A DNA stretch of 64,000 nt from Mastigamoeba balamuthi (Eukaryota > Evosea > Mastigamoebida > Mastigamoebidae): positions 139,807 to 203,806 of the forward strand of contig CACRSC010000022.1 in the NCBI GenBank assembly GCA_902651635.1. Direction: 5' to 3'. This document shows positions 10,798 to 22,756 of this stretch, one piece after another; position 1 is the first letter of the stretch, and the number at the start of each line of letters is the position of its first letter. The notes beneath the pieces are model-generated. The model was not told where the DNA came from. It saw only the letters and a program-made list of their open reading frames with translations, and did not search any database. The position numbers and the translations under genes were made by a program.

Positions 10798-13700
10798 GAA
10801 AAGCCAAGCTTTGTTTATCCTGCTTTGACTTAACACCATCTTGACGATTTCGTTTCATTTGCCACTGCTGGAAGAATTACACGACCGACTCCCCGGCGGC
10901 ATTTGTCGACCCAATGGGGTAGCCAGTGAGTGCGGACGAGCCGCCAGCGTCCTGCAGAGGTATCTCAATCTGCTGGGGAAGGACTGCTTCGATCATCTCA
11001 TTCACTGGATCCCTTGATTCCGCGGAGAAATCGGAGAACATCTGGCGCGTCATAGGCGAGCCGATGCTGATGTCTGACGGCACTTCGAACACGCCAACAG
11101 ACTGCGGGATGGACGTCAGAGGACAGCACATCGCAGAGCTGCGGTGGAACGCACGGCGAATGTCTCGGGCCAGTTCCTGAGGATCTGGAAGACAGACGGC
11201 CTCCTCTCCGGCTCCCTCTGCCAGCAGTGGTTCAGCAACGCCACCACCTCCTTCGGCGTGGTCGGGGGGATGTCCGGGCATGTTCCCTGCTGCGACGAAG
11301 GCGGGGTCTGGGGGTCGGCCGCCTGTCCTGACACGGAGTTTGACTGCGACTGCGAGGACTTGCTCGAGGATGTCAGCGTGGAGTACATGTCGGAGGGGAT
11401 GAACAGCTCCCACAGGACAATTCCGAATGCTGGCGGGATGCGAGTCAGATTTGCACCCGGCATCGGTGGCGCGAAGCAGGCGCGAACCAAAGACGTCGGA
11501 CGACGTGGTTGCCGGATGCCCCTCGAGTATCTCCGGGGCCTGCCACCCCTGGCGCTTTGCGGAGCTTGTGGCAGACGAGTTCTTCCCCCGGGAGCACCAG
11601 AAGTCGCAGATCTTGGTGACCAGGCTGCCGTCGATCTGGTTCGCACCCAAGCTCACGTCAGACCTCATGGCAAGGCATGTCGGCATGCGTACCATGAGCG
11701 AGCTCGTGGACAGGTTCCCGTGGACAACCGGTGGCTTGGACGAGTGGAGGAACGCGAGCCCCTTGACCACATCCTGGCGCCGAGCGGTTGAGTGCCGTGC
11801 TGCGCGAACAACCTGGCATACGAAAGCGATGGCGACCTGGTTGAAGAAGTTCATGTTCTGCTTGTTCTTCTTCAGGTACTCGTGCAGCGATCCGTTGGCC
11901 GTGTACTCTGGTCAGGCGGACGAGGGATGCGGTGTCAGCAAAGGGCAACTGAGAGCTGCTGCCCCCAGCGCACCGTAGACCACAAGGAGATCCTTGCTGC
12001 TCTCGCAGTAGCCCAGCAGCATCAGCAGGTTGGGGTGGTGCAGGCTGTGCGTCAGCTCCATCTCCTCTCGCAAGCCCTTCAGCTCCTCCTTCGTGACGGC
12101 CGCCTTGTCCACCACCCTGATTGCCACGGGAGTCCCATGCCAGTCTCCGTTGTGGACTGTCCCCTGCTGGCCCTTCCCGATGAGCTCCCCGATCTCCACG
12201 TCGTTCCTCCTCATCTTCTTCAGCGTCGACCTCGTCCTCGTCCCCACGGCGATGGCGGCGCCGACGGCCAGCAGAGCCACCGCGGCCCCGGGCACGCCGA
12301 TGGAAATCGCCAGCACCAGGGGGCTGCCGCTGTGCTCGCTCGCCTCCGGGGGGTCGAACTCCCTCCCGCACCGGACGCTCTCGTTGGCCGCGGTGAAGGG
12401 CACGTGGCTGAATTCCGCCCCTGCCCACCTCGTCACGTACACCGTGTCCATCCCCTGGTTGCAGGCCCTCTCGCCGCTCGTGTCGTCGAGGAACGGGCCG
12501 AACGCGATCTTGTTGTCGACCCGGAAGTACTTTTTCCCGTAGATCGTGTTGAGCACGGCCCTCGAGTCCACCTGGTCCACCAGCTCGTCGTCGATGGACG
12601 ACATCACCGCCGTCAGGAACTTGCCCATCAGGAACCCCTCGAACGTCGACTGCAGCGTGCTGCTCGATGACACCCAGTTCTCGAACTCGAGGCGCAGTGG
12701 GTGGTTGGCCCCGAACATCGACAGCGGCGGCGTCACAGACGTGCGGTACACGTTCCCCCATGTCGCGTTGCTCGACATCATCCTGAACCACATCTCGTCC
12801 TCCCCCACAGCTGACGTGATCACGGCCGGGCACCCGGCGCACTGCGCCGACACCATGCGGAGCAGGGTCTCTGTCTCCTCCGTGCTCGCCAGGACAATGA
12901 ACGAGTGGTTGCCGGTGGCTTCCGCAACGGCGGCTTGTGCCTCGCCGATGTCGCTCGAGTACGGCGCGGTCTTCTGGGCGACCCACGTCATGTTCTCGCC
13001 TTTCAGCTGCGGGACGGCGAGGTCAGATGTGCGCGGGACTGGCGCTTGTGTGCTCACCGCGTTGACTGTCCATTCGATGGCCTTGGAAAAGTCCGATGCG
13101 ACGGCCCCGTGCGACGTCCTGTTGTACAACAGGACAACCGTGCGCGCTCCCTTGGCCTTGGCCAGGAACATGACAGCCGTCTTGGCCTCCTGGTAGTTGG
13201 ATGCAAAGAGGTTGACAATCGACCTGGGGGTGGCGATTGAGTGTGGAATGCGAGCGATGGCGGTAGATCCATGGAACGGACCTTGCGAAGGGCACCCTGA
13301 GGCTCTGAAGCCCAGAGCGGGGAGCAATCAGGGGGACAAAGCTCGGTGACTGCAGGTCGTTCAAGGCTTGGGTGGCCCCTCTCTCGCTCATCCCGAGAAT
13401 GGAGACAGCCTGCGGTGCTGCGAGTGAGCATCGAACGAACGAGGACGAAGGCGTGTCGGTGCCTGTCGCTCAGCGAGCTTGGAGAACGCCCCAGCGAGGT
13501 CCGAGACGAGCGAGGTCACGGTGATGAGCCTGTTGCCCGCCTTGCTGTTGTAGGAGGAGGCTGCGGCCCCCATGCCGATCTTCAGCGTGCTCTCGAGCTT
13601 CTGCGCGGCCGCGCTCTTGGCGGGGCCGGGCTCGGAGACGAACCCGACCACGGTCCTCGTGGACAGCTTGGTCCTGCCCCACGAGCTGCACCCCTGGAAC

Positions 13701-14620
13701 TTGAACGACGAGGAGGTCTCCTCGGCGAGCTCGCCGGTGTCGAGGGACATCCGGGTCATGAAGACCTCGTGGGCGCCCTGGTTGCACCAGTCGTCCTCGG
13801 TCTGCGCCCCGTACTCGGACCCGATGCCGTCGCCGTAGGGCCCCAGCCTGTAGCCGTACACGTCGAACGTGCGCACCTCGCGGAAGATGACGTCGAGGAA
13901 GCCGGCCCTCGTGATGGGCCACCCGTGCAGCTCGAGCGCCCGGAAGGCCGCCATGGTGATCAGGCGCCCGGAGATGAAGCCCTCGAACGAGGCGTGGCTG
14001 TAGTTCAGCTCCGGGTGGTACTTCCCCATCGCCCTCCGGTACTCCCTGCGCGCCCGAGAAGAAAGCCATGGCCAGTCAGCCGGCTTCACCCGGGGGGCCA
14101 CGCGCACCTGGCAACGACCAGCTGCTGGTCGGTCGGCATGGGCACCAGCTGCGTGAAGTAAACCGACGAGCTGAGCTCCCTGGAGAGCTTCGTCCACGTC
14201 GCCTTGGGGACCGCGCGGTACAGATCCTCCCCCAGGTACCACGTCGTGCCGACGTACTGCACGCCCGCCACTCCTCTCCTCGCCATCTCCTCGATGACCA
14301 GGCCGGTCAGCTGGCCGAGCGTGGCCAGGATCACCGCCCTCGGCGCCCCGTTTCTCAGCAGCCTGTCCGTCACGTTCTTGGCGATCGCCTTCAGCTGGTC
14401 CACCGTGCTCCCTGGCCCCGGATCTGGGTACAGCACCGACGACAGCAGAGTGGCGCCCATCGCGCGTACCGAGTCGTTGACAGCGATGGCAACGGCATGG
14501 CCTGAGAGCTCCTCCTGGCAGAGCACAGTCGTTCTGTTGAGGACGTCCCAGTCCCGAGCCAGGAACGTCACGATTGCATTGATCTCGTCGATGACGTCGA
14601 CCCTCGAGAGAACCACGCCT
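10798..14620 (-). repeat. Right arm of the large inverted repeat
   Basis: Mirror copy of 5590-9413 (coordinate sum 20211, shifting by one base beyond about 14095). It contains the second receptor gene from its stop codon to within the first PBP domain. The distal limit lies shortly before the single N at 14716. Confidence 0.9.
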
Positions 14621-15181
14621 GCCCTCGGACCTACCGCGGCGGTGGGTTCTTCTTGAAGTATCCATCAAGCGCGACCGCAGAGACGGGCTGTCGGTGAGTC
14701 CGCCCATGAAGGGCGNGGCCAGGCCGCCCATGTTCGGGACAGGAGAGCCATCAGGACCGCCGCCCGCTAATGTGTACATCTGGATAACCTCGCTGATCCA
14801 CGAGCTCACGCTGCCAGCGATGGCGAAGGCAGGCCCGAATCCATTTGCCCCTTTGCAGAGCAGGGTCTTGATGTTGATCCCTGCCTTGGTATCGATATTC
14901 GAGTCGTCGAGAGAGGACAGCTCGAACTGCAGCGCAGAGGCCCCGTTGGCCGACGCCAGTGCCGTGTGGATCCCTGCGCGGACTGCGTTTCCGGTGCGCG
15001 ACAGGGGCCCCGAGAGCGGCGCGGACTGGCCCACGACGAATAGAGCCTTGCCGGTTGTGGCGTTGATGGCGACATCGTAGGTTGTGGCCGTGGCATTGGG
15101 GCAGAGGGACGATGAGCTCACTACCACGAGGGTGCTCAGGGCGAGATAGACCACAACGAAGAGAGATGCCTCGTCTGGCAT
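10877..15181 (-). CDS. Receptor-like PBP-PBP-TM-pseudokinase protein, copy 2 (chimeric 5' part)
   Basis: Mirrored exons: 15181-13463, 13409-13282, 13223-11974, 11907-11822, 11773-11693, 11635-11488, 11429-11155, 11101-10877. Start is the ATG at 15179-15181, followed by a signal peptide (FVVVYLALSTLVVV). Domains and the VAIR / HGN / DFW substitutions are as in copy 1. The first ~155 codons are a diverged paralogue sequence, whereas everything downstream is nearly identical to copy 1; the switch lies at the N (14716). Around 14640 the copy is one base longer than copy 1. Near 14095 it is one base shorter (six instead of seven C). A stretch of exon 1 is therefore out of frame relative to copy 1 and then returns. 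Either the gene is damaged or the join and homopolymer are assembly errors. Confidence 0.7.
14716..14716. other. Single N with duplicated flanks (probable contig join)
   Basis: The N sits between two versions of the same coding stretch: each side encodes an MGGL motif with the equivalent of SP-P/A before it. This is what two overlapping but unmerged contig ends joined by one N would give. Confidence 0.75.
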
Positions 15182-16149
15182 ATTGGGATGCTCTTGCTTC
15201 ACTATTGAAGTAATTTCTGTAGATGTTGCAGCGTCAACTCAGACTTACTTCTTTCTTGAACCAACGTTTGTTTTCGTGGAATGGACTTGTTGGGACAGTT
15301 TTTTATTGAGCTCCTGAATGTAATGACAAAAATGGTTTCACGTTTTATGCATCGCACATATCCTCTCTTTTCCCTGCACATAGCATTTTGTAGAATTAAT
15401 GCAAGAAATGCTCAATTTCGCCAAGGATAGCACCTATCACGGCGATATTGCGCCAATCACTTTGTCTTCATTTTTTGTGACTGGCAGATGTTGGCTGGCT
15501 AGCCAACCAGGAATATAAGTGGTCAGCTAACAGAAATACCAGCCTCGATTTCTTTACATAGGCGCAAGGAAAAAGGCCGTTTTGGCATAAAATGAAGTGA
15601 AAAGGCCGAAGTACGAATTCTAGGTATCCGATTTCGGACACCCGTTTAACATTTCCGCGGAGCACACTGAACAGTGTTTTTGTTGACAGCCTAAATTGAG
15701 GGCAACTGATGACAGGACGGCGTGCCCGGGCTGGCTGATGTATGATCAGTCTGTCGGCCCGCCTGTGTAGAGAGATAATGATTCGGAGCTGCTCACAAGG
15801 GCGGTTCTGGGGGTGCAATGAGGTGCGTTGTGACAGCGGTGCATTTGATAATTTGAAAACTGTTGAACACTCCGAGATGAAATTGGCCTTTTTGTGCCGG
15901 CCAAAACCGACCGCTGCCGCCTTGGCGACGACGAGCGGCGGGTGCAGCACGAAGGCCTCCCGCCGCTGGTGCGGCTGAACTGCTGTGCCCGCCTTGTCTG
16001 CTGATCACCGCGGCCGTCTTGAGGGCCACGTGTGCACAGGTGGCCGCGGCGGTGTCCCGGGGAAGCGTGGGGGCGTTGGGTGTCGTCAGGGCTCTGGCGG
16101 GACCGGGCAGTTCTTTTCTCCTGCGTGCGCACTCTGCTCTCGGTCGCCG
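15182..16149. other. Intergenic, AT-rich then GC-rich
   Basis: The first 500 bp upstream of receptor copy 2 are clearly AT-richer than the surroundings and should include its promoter. No ORF with protein-like features, RNA gene or repeat was recognised. The final ~250 bp are GC-rich and may be a further degraded part of the pseudogene that follows. Confidence 0.4.
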
Positions 16150-16500
16150 CAGGTGTTCCGGTGGCCATGGTGAATGTTGCTCGCCAGCGATTCTGGTCGC
16201 AAAATAAGACCAGTGAGACCAACCCGAGTTGCCCTGTGCAGGGCAGTGACAGTGTACTGTCTGGCAATTATTGCTGGCACTGAGACAACGGGTTGCAGAC
16301 TGCGATTTCGTGATTGTCGGCAGAGGGCGACTGTCTGTCGTTTACTTCGCAGAGGCACCGTTTAACAAACACGAGGTCATAAAGACGCAGGTGACATTGA
16401 TCACATTGTGGGTGCCACGTGACGCGCCAATGCCTCTGGCTGGCACCTTCCTGAGTGACGTGCTGTTGACCTCGGAACCCGAGAATTTCTGATTACAGGG
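16150..16500 (-). pseudogene. Decayed copy of the Cys-rich surface-protein gene at 20689-22130
   Basis: The stretch aligns by eye with 21720-22010. Shared blocks include GTGCAGGGCAGT..CAG(T/C)GTACTGTCT, the GCTGGCACTGAGA block, the CAGACTGCGATTTCG block and GACGCGCCAATGCCTCTGGC versus GGCGCGCCGATGCCTCTGGC. Substitutions and small indels are scattered throughout, and the downstream Cys-rich exons are missing, so it is not a working gene. It is the first sign of a duplicated block (see 22380-22700 and 18100-19231). Confidence 0.75.
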
Positions 16501-16559
16501 CGTCACCTCACTCATGTGTCTGGTTCTGGTCAGAGAAAATGGGCCATCGTCACTGCACT

Positions 16560-16970
16560 GCGTAAGAGACGTCAGAAGTGCAGTGGGCTATGTGCAAATG
16601 TGGAATAAAGATCAGACGGTCTGTTTACTCCTCGTGTTTAACCCAGCCATGATGCCACATGTGCCTAGTTGTGGTCTTCTCTGTTGAGGGCGAGGACCTT
16701 ACAGGCACAGTTTTCGTGGCAGGCATAGAGTCCTGTGGGAAAATGATCTGCACATATGTGACTCATTCCTGCTTGAGTTCGAGAACTGGGTGTCGTCCAG
16801 CAGCATGCTCCATTTGAAGCTCTCATTTTCATGTCACCCAGGTGATCAAGCCGCATGCTGATGGATCTTGTTTACTCAGTGAGATCTTGATTGTGTGGAG
16901 AAGAAATGTGGCATGCGAGCCTAGTGACAGCCCCCTGGCACTGGCATTTCCAACTGCATGGTGACCTATA
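16560..16970. repeat. Duplicated relic with receptor-gene fragments
   Basis: Two pieces match the receptor gene: GAGTTCGAGAACTGGGTGTC at about 16776 (receptor 7524) and the CAGCCCCCTGGCACTGGCATTTCC block at about 16929 (receptor 7881). The intervening receptor coding sequence is deleted. The preceding bases also match 22420-22670 (for example the GCAGTGGGCTATGTGCAAAT block versus GCGGTGGGCTTATGTGCGAAT). It is non-coding debris of an ancient receptor copy, carried along in a segmental duplication. Confidence 0.7.
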
Positions 16971-18099
16971 ATAATAGGTCTAGAATTCCTGCATTCAGAT
17001 TTTTACCGTAGCATACATACATATATAAGCTGAGTTCCGAAGATGAGCAATGAGCCATCAATACGTTTATCCTATGCAAGTGGTGTATGTGCCGTTGAGC
17101 CTGTTGGCTTGGGTGGGGTGGGTGCAGGGGCCCCTTGGAGGGCCCCAGCACTTGCCACACCTCACTTATGTGTGTAAGGGGAGGGATAATGTGGTGTCAG
17201 ATGGTGGCTCACTGATCAAAGAGAGGGCTATTGCCTACAGCTGAGCAGTCAGCATCAGCGAGCAACTGATTCACACACAAGAGGCACCCAGTGGCAGAGG
17301 GAGCAAACGTGGTCAGTGTAACTGGCGCATTTTGTGCAGCAGGGCAGCATCCGACACACTGAGCACGTTTCAACCAGTTGTCGTGATAAGCTGCCCATTT
17401 GATGCACAGACTGGGGGATAGTGCATACCAGACACATGGCGCGTGAGGGTTTGGAATTCCGGGCCTCGGAGAGATACGCGTCAGACCCAAATCATTCGGG
17501 TCGTTGACTGTATAGCTGTTCATCTAATTTATAGTCGCGAATCAGGTTTGTGCCCAAGACAACTTTGAGGTCGACGGCCGACGGGCCTGCGTTCTTTCCT
17601 AGGGAGGGGGCGAGGAATACAGCGTATGCACAATCGCATGGCCTGTTCCTCAACTCGCGGTCGCCCCATCGGCAAGTCTGAAGCGAATAGCGCCGCCCAA
17701 CACAAGTTATTGTGACGTCAGTTTGGACAACCACCATTTTCCGACCGCTAGGAAAAAACCCGCGCACGTCAGGATGCGTAATATCATCGCTCATGTGTAC
17801 TCTGCTCGGCCCACATCTCGCCGACACTTGTTCATGCCACTACCCTCTCTCCGAAAGCGAACAAGAGCCCTCGTTTCTCTTCATTTCGGTACACTTCGTC
17901 TCTGCAGTCCAAACTGGAGGCTTGTGTACCCAGCAATGGCAGCGATCAGATTCGTCTCATAAGCTGGCTGTACTCCAGCCAGGCAGTACAGGCATTGGCG
18001 TTGGAACCGTCGGGGAAATGGTCTTATTTCCGCCCTTCGACGGAAGCGCGACACTCGGATAGCCTGAGTTGGCCCTTTCGAGGGTTGGACACTCTTCTC
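16971..18099. other. Intergenic upstream of paralogue A
   Basis: No gene recognised in 1.1 kb. The last 150 bp resemble the region upstream of paralogue B at 25555 (shared AAATGGTCT..TTTCC.CC and GGACACTCT blocks), so promoter sequence was duplicated with the gene. Confidence 0.45.
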
Positions 18100-19231
18100 A
18101 TGACTGGTCCCAACGTGTTTGATCTCTCGCACTCGATGGCCCCGCCCAGGCTGTGGGTCTCGCAGACCCGCATCTTCCGCACGGCCACGTTCGAGGTGCG
18201 CCTCCCCCTCATCCCGTCGTGCTGGTGGGCGCCTTCCGATGTCTTCGGCGGGTCCGTCCTCTGGGTCCCTTTCCTGGCTGCCCGGCAATCTCCGCTGCCC
18301 CACAGGTGTGCATCGCCGCGCGGCCTGCGTGGCTCGACAGCAATGGCGTTACGGCTGACACTGTCTGGAGTTCGGGCAGGAGGGCCGTGCTCCTCAACTG
18401 CCTCGAAGACCGAAGTGCGTCTCCCCCTGGGGGGCGGGGGGGCAAGCAACGCCATTATGTGGAATGGTCTTCGAACCGAATGAGCCGACACAGTACTGGA
18501 GCCGTGTCCGCGGTGCTGTGTCCCTGTCGCCAGGCCCAACGTGATTGTCGCGTGCTCGTCAGCCACGCCTTCGCCCGTGCAGCAGGGCGACGAGCTGGTG
18601 TTCGTCTTTGACGTGTGCAGAACGTCGGTGTTCACCCCCACGTCCTCGTTCCCTGCAGCTGACGCCCCACTGTACGCACGCCAGGTACTGCAACTCGTCG
18701 AGGCTGCACCTGGGCGGCAAGGTGGTGCTGCTCGTCGAGATCGTCGACACGAGGGGCGCAGTGGTGTGCCGACTGCACAGCGACCGCCTGCAGCTCTGCT
18801 CAAAAAGCTCGTTTCACGCCCTCAGGTCCCACTGCTCCTCGTCCGCTGCTGCGCCAGAACCCCCGCCAGCCGACAGCTCGGGGGACAGCTCGCCGAGCCC
18901 CCCGCCGCAGCTGCAGCCACAGCCTCAGCAGAGCACCGAGGAGGAGATCCCCCTGAGCTTCAGCCCTCTGTTCGCGGGCTTTCTGACGCCCCGGGCAGCA
19001 GAGCCCCCAGCCCCCGCGGCAGCGCCCCCAGGAAGGCAAGCAGAGCAGGCGCCGGGACAGGACCAGACGGCGAGCGACGTGCAGCAGGCTGCTGGGGCTG
19101 CCACCAACGAGCCAGAGCTGATCGCGAGACAGATGGGAGAGCTGGAGAGGATGCGGCAGGAAAACCTGGCACGTGTCATCTTGCTGCAGCGCCTGCTGGT
19201 GCTGGCCCTCGCGGGCTCGCGCCCCACATAG
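18100..19231 (+). CDS. Uncharacterised four-exon family, paralogue A
   Basis: Exons 18100-18195, 18306-18414, 18494-18623, 18685-19231 give 293 aa. Phases (0,1,2) and the lengths of exons 1-3 (96, 109, 130 nt) are identical in paralogue B, which strongly supports the model. The N-terminal ~145 residues are folded and Cys-rich: SQTRIFRTATFE, then a C-x2-CC knot before P-N-V, a QQGDELVFVFD strand, then YCNSSRLHLGGKVVLLVEI. The middle is a Ser/Pro/Glu/Gln-rich linker, and the C-terminus carries a conserved LSFSPLFAGFLTP segment and a helix (ELIARQMGELERMRQENLAR). The beta-strand pattern is compatible with an Ig-fold transcription-factor domain (p53/Rel/CudA-like group), but I cannot identify the family; treat the function as unknown. 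There is no signal peptide. Confidence 0.8.
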
Positions 19232-20688
19232 CCCCACTCCCCTGGTGTGCTCCTGTGCCAGGCCGTCTGCTGCTTCCGCGAAGCTTCTGTGGCCGGTGTC
19301 TTCGTGGAAGAAAGAACACCAGACTTCCGGCATCGCCCCGTCTGCTCTTTTCGTCCTGCTGTAACGCGTATCGGCTTTCGCGTCGAGGAGGAGCGCCGCA
19401 GAGAGGGGGAAGCTGAGCGGAACCTCCGGTTTTGCAGGTACATTTCATAAGTCTTGAGAATGAGGTATCCAGAGGAGCATCAGCCTCTCTGCCTCCGTCG
19501 ATTGGCCTGGCCTCCGTCCGTGGGCGAGGGGGGGGAAGGGCCGGGGGCGAACGAGGCTTCCAAAGCGTTCGCGTCGCACCACATGCATCTGCTGGGGAGG
19601 ACACGCTTGCCCTGGCGTGGTCGCTGGCGCGTGGCGGGAGATGCGTCCTCCTCCCCTCGGCCCTTGCCCACGTCTGTTTTGGAAACAGACGTGAAGGAAA
19701 AGCAAAAAGTGTCGGGGGACAATGAATTTGCCCGTCTCTGGGAGGGGAGGTGATGTCGTCACATCCTGGTACGTGAATGTGCTCGTGGTTGCCGGGACCA
19801 TGGACAAACTTCAGGAAGGGAGTGATATCCAATGGGAGGTTGATTCGGAGCTGCCATCAGGGGCTTGAGCATGATTGTGGTGATGCCGAAGACCTTCTGG
19901 ATTGCCTTGGGCCTGAGCTCTGTCTTGGAACTGCGGCCCTCCTTTCTTCCCTCGGTCCGTTCTGTTATTTCCTCTCTCTTTTTGCAGCAGATGGTAAAGT
20001 TCAGTGGGCTCTGCGAGGGGAACACAAAGAGCTTGAGCAGCCACGCTCAAGCCAGCCAGAGGAACAAGTACTTGTCGGTGGTCTCGAAGAGAAAATTCCG
20101 GACATGCTTGCTGCGCGACTGCACACGTTGTGCACGTCCTGTGTCCAGTGAACCCTGGATGGGCGTTTGAAGGGAGAGAAAGAGAAGAGGGCAATATCTG
20201 AAGTCATAGTTTCTGTCAGCTGCCAAGTGCCAATTTCATGTTACATAATTGAACAAAAACCTGTCTAATAATAAACCCTTTATTCCAAATAATCTCCGGG
20301 TCTCAGTATATTTGCAAAATCTCATGGTGATGATATCTGGCAATTTCCATGAAGTTCTGCAATAATTTACACAAGGTAGCTAGAGTTGTATTTCTGGGCA
20401 AATTCTGTGGGTTTCCTTTGACAACACCCTTTAAATCACACCAAGAAACTTGCAAACAACCAAACAAATCAATTATCAAATTCACATCTGAACCATAACA
20501 GAGTCACTACTGTTGTATTTCTTCCTTTCTGTGCTGTGATGTGTGCCAATTTACATAAGGTAGCTAGAGATGGGCTGCGCCTGCAGAAGAGGGAAGAATA
20601 ACACTGTTGGACACAGAACTGTTAAAGCACGAATTCCAGATTCTGATAGCTATGTTATCTTCCATTGAAATGAGATAAGTGGAGTGTC
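19232..20688. other. Intergenic, no gene recognised
   Basis: About 1.45 kb. The first 60 bp after the stop resemble the sequence after paralogue B, so the 3' flank is duplicated too. From about 20220 to 20680 it is AT-rich, with AATAATAAA near 20270. Open frames exist but none shows a family, a signal peptide or consistent codon use. Confidence 0.45.
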
Positions 20689-22130
20689 TCAGAGCCGCAG
20701 AAGAGCACCAGTGGCAATCAACCCGATGGCTGTCACGTGCAGAGTTGCAGCAGGGCTGGAGTCACTGTGTAGATGAACATAATTCGGCAGATTAGTTTCA
20801 CTGCTCGAATTTTCAGTATCATCTTTGCTGCTCCCACAGTTGGAAGATGAAGATGAAGTGCTGCTGCTGTCCCCCGATGAGCTACCTCTGGAATTACTTG
20901 AACTGCTACCGGCACTGCTCGAGCTCGATATCTCCTCATCAACACTGCCACAAATTAAGAATAATACGAGCTGGGTGGCTTACCATGAAGAGGCATTGAG
21001 ATACTGCTGCATCAGATCTGTGCAGTTAATCCACTTCTGATACACCATGCACATGGTGACAGCCTTGAGTGCTTTGTTCCGGCACACAGGCCCGGTCAGA
21101 CTGTTGGGAGTCATACACAGGCTCTTCCCGGTGGTGCTATCACACTGGCATGTGCTGAGAGGGAGTGAGTTGGATATCTAGAAGAACACAGAGATAATAA
21201 CGCACTACGGAGGGATACATGCTGATCTATTCATTGGATCGCACAGCTGTTCGACCCTGCGCACACACTTCGCATTGACTGGCAGCTCGGTGAGTTCAGG
21301 GTGGCAGTGTGAAGCAGAAACGCACCACACTCCAATCCCTGGTCGCATACACTCTCCCTGTAGAGCATGGGCACGGGGTTTGTATCGCACGGAGAGTCCT
21401 CTGAGGCCCAGGGCGGGTAGCATATGTTGGCGAGGCAGCTTCCAGGACAGGGAACAGAGCTGTTGCAGAAGCCACCGATCGGGGCCCACTTCTGGCACCG
21501 GTCGCTCCCGCACCCCGAACCCCAGTTGCACGCCCAGAGGCTGGTGGCGCAGAACGATCCGTCATCGGCAACCAAGAAGTCACACGACATCACGCAGTTC
21601 ATGCCAAACTGGCACAGGCCGCCGAGAATGCAGTGGTACCTCCACCAGTTCCTCGGCTGGCATTTGCCATTCCAGCACACGTGGCCCAGGGCGGTGAGGC
21701 ACTGGTGGTCCGAGTTGCACAGCGATTCTGCTCGCAAAAACACCAATGAGACCACCGCGAGGAGTTCCCTGGTGCAGGGCAGTTGCAGCGTACTGTCTTG
21801 CAAGCACAGCTGGCACTGAGATGACGAGTTACAGACTGCGATTTCGAGTTTATCGGAGAGGGAGACTGTCAGTCGTTTGCCCTTGGAGGCAACGGAGGAC
21901 GCACACGAGGTCATGAAGTCGCAGGTGACATTCGTCCCGTTGTGGGCACCGCACGGCGCGCCGATGCCTCTGGCGGGGACCTTCCTGAGGCACGTGCCGG
22001 CAACCTCGGGCACCACATAATGCGGAAGCTTCAACACCCGGGTGAGCTCAGGGGTGTCGGGCACCAGGGCGACGACAGACACGACTGCGAACACGACGAG
22101 GCGGAGCGCTCGGAGCGAGTGCTGGTGCAT
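20689..22130 (-). CDS. Secreted Cys-rich protein with Ser-rich stalk and GPI-type tail
   Basis: Exons 22130-21267, 21177-20984, 20944-20689 give 437 aa (a further in-frame 66-nt intron near 21732-21797 is possible). The start ATG is followed by a signal peptide (LRLVVFAVVSVVALV). The ectodomain has many cysteines in EGF/EB-module-like spacing (CNSDHQC, CWNGKCQ, CDSTTG). After it comes a Ser-rich stalk of some 35 residues and a terminal hydrophobic segment (VTAIGLIATGALL) ending two residues before the stop, typical of a GPI-anchor signal. The last intron is only 39 nt, but the exon after it supplies exactly the stalk and tail expected. It is likely a cell-surface protein; ligand unknown. A decayed copy lies at 16150-16500. 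Confidence 0.7.
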
Positions 22131-22379
22131 TGCTGGATGAATGAGGTTTCACACTGACGGGGGATTGGTGCGAAATGAGCAAAGAAGATACCACAGTTGA
22201 AGAACCGGAAGAACCCGGGAAATACTAATTACCGTCTGAAAGTGCAGTGCAACATCGCTCGCCAAGGACGAGACCATTATCTCAGACTGAGAGCCCGCAG
22301 AACCTCCGATGGCTTAGAACACAGGAGAGCGCAGGCAGAAAGTAGGCAGTGAGAGTTTGGTTCCCGTCAAAGAAGTGAG

Positions 22380-22700
22380 GGCCGGGGTCTCTGTCTATCC
22401 GACGTCATTTGTGCGGTGGGCTTATGTGCGAATGGGGATAAACACCAGCAGGGCTACTGATCTCTCTTGTGCAAGTTAGCCTCATCTCAGCACTCACCAC
22501 GTGCCCAGATGTGATCTCCTTTGTTCAGGGCTAGGACCATACGGGCACATTTTTGGTGGCGGGCAAAGAGTCCTGGGGAAAATGACCCGCATATCGGTGA
22601 CTCCCCTTCCCTCCCCCAAATCGTGTTCGAGAACTGGATATCGTCCAGCAACATGCACATTCAGTGAGCCAAAGGTAAAGGGACGTTTCTTGCTCGATTC
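22380..22700. repeat. Duplicated relic with receptor fragment, second copy
   Basis: Contains GTTCGAGAACTGGATATCGT, a piece of the receptor second PBP domain, preceded by sequence matching 16560-16780. It sits between the start of the Cys-rich gene and the end of the alginate-lyase-like gene and is not coding. It shows that a receptor copy once lay here too. Confidence 0.65.
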
Positions 22701-22756
22701 TGTGGAAACTAGATATGTTCATGGAGCCCGTGCTTTGGCGGCTTGATTGAGACCCT

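Noticed and set aside
19760-20190. Minus-strand fragments with hydrophobic pieces that looked like a membrane-protein exon
   Set aside because: Frames change repeatedly, no consistent splice sites and no recognisable family.
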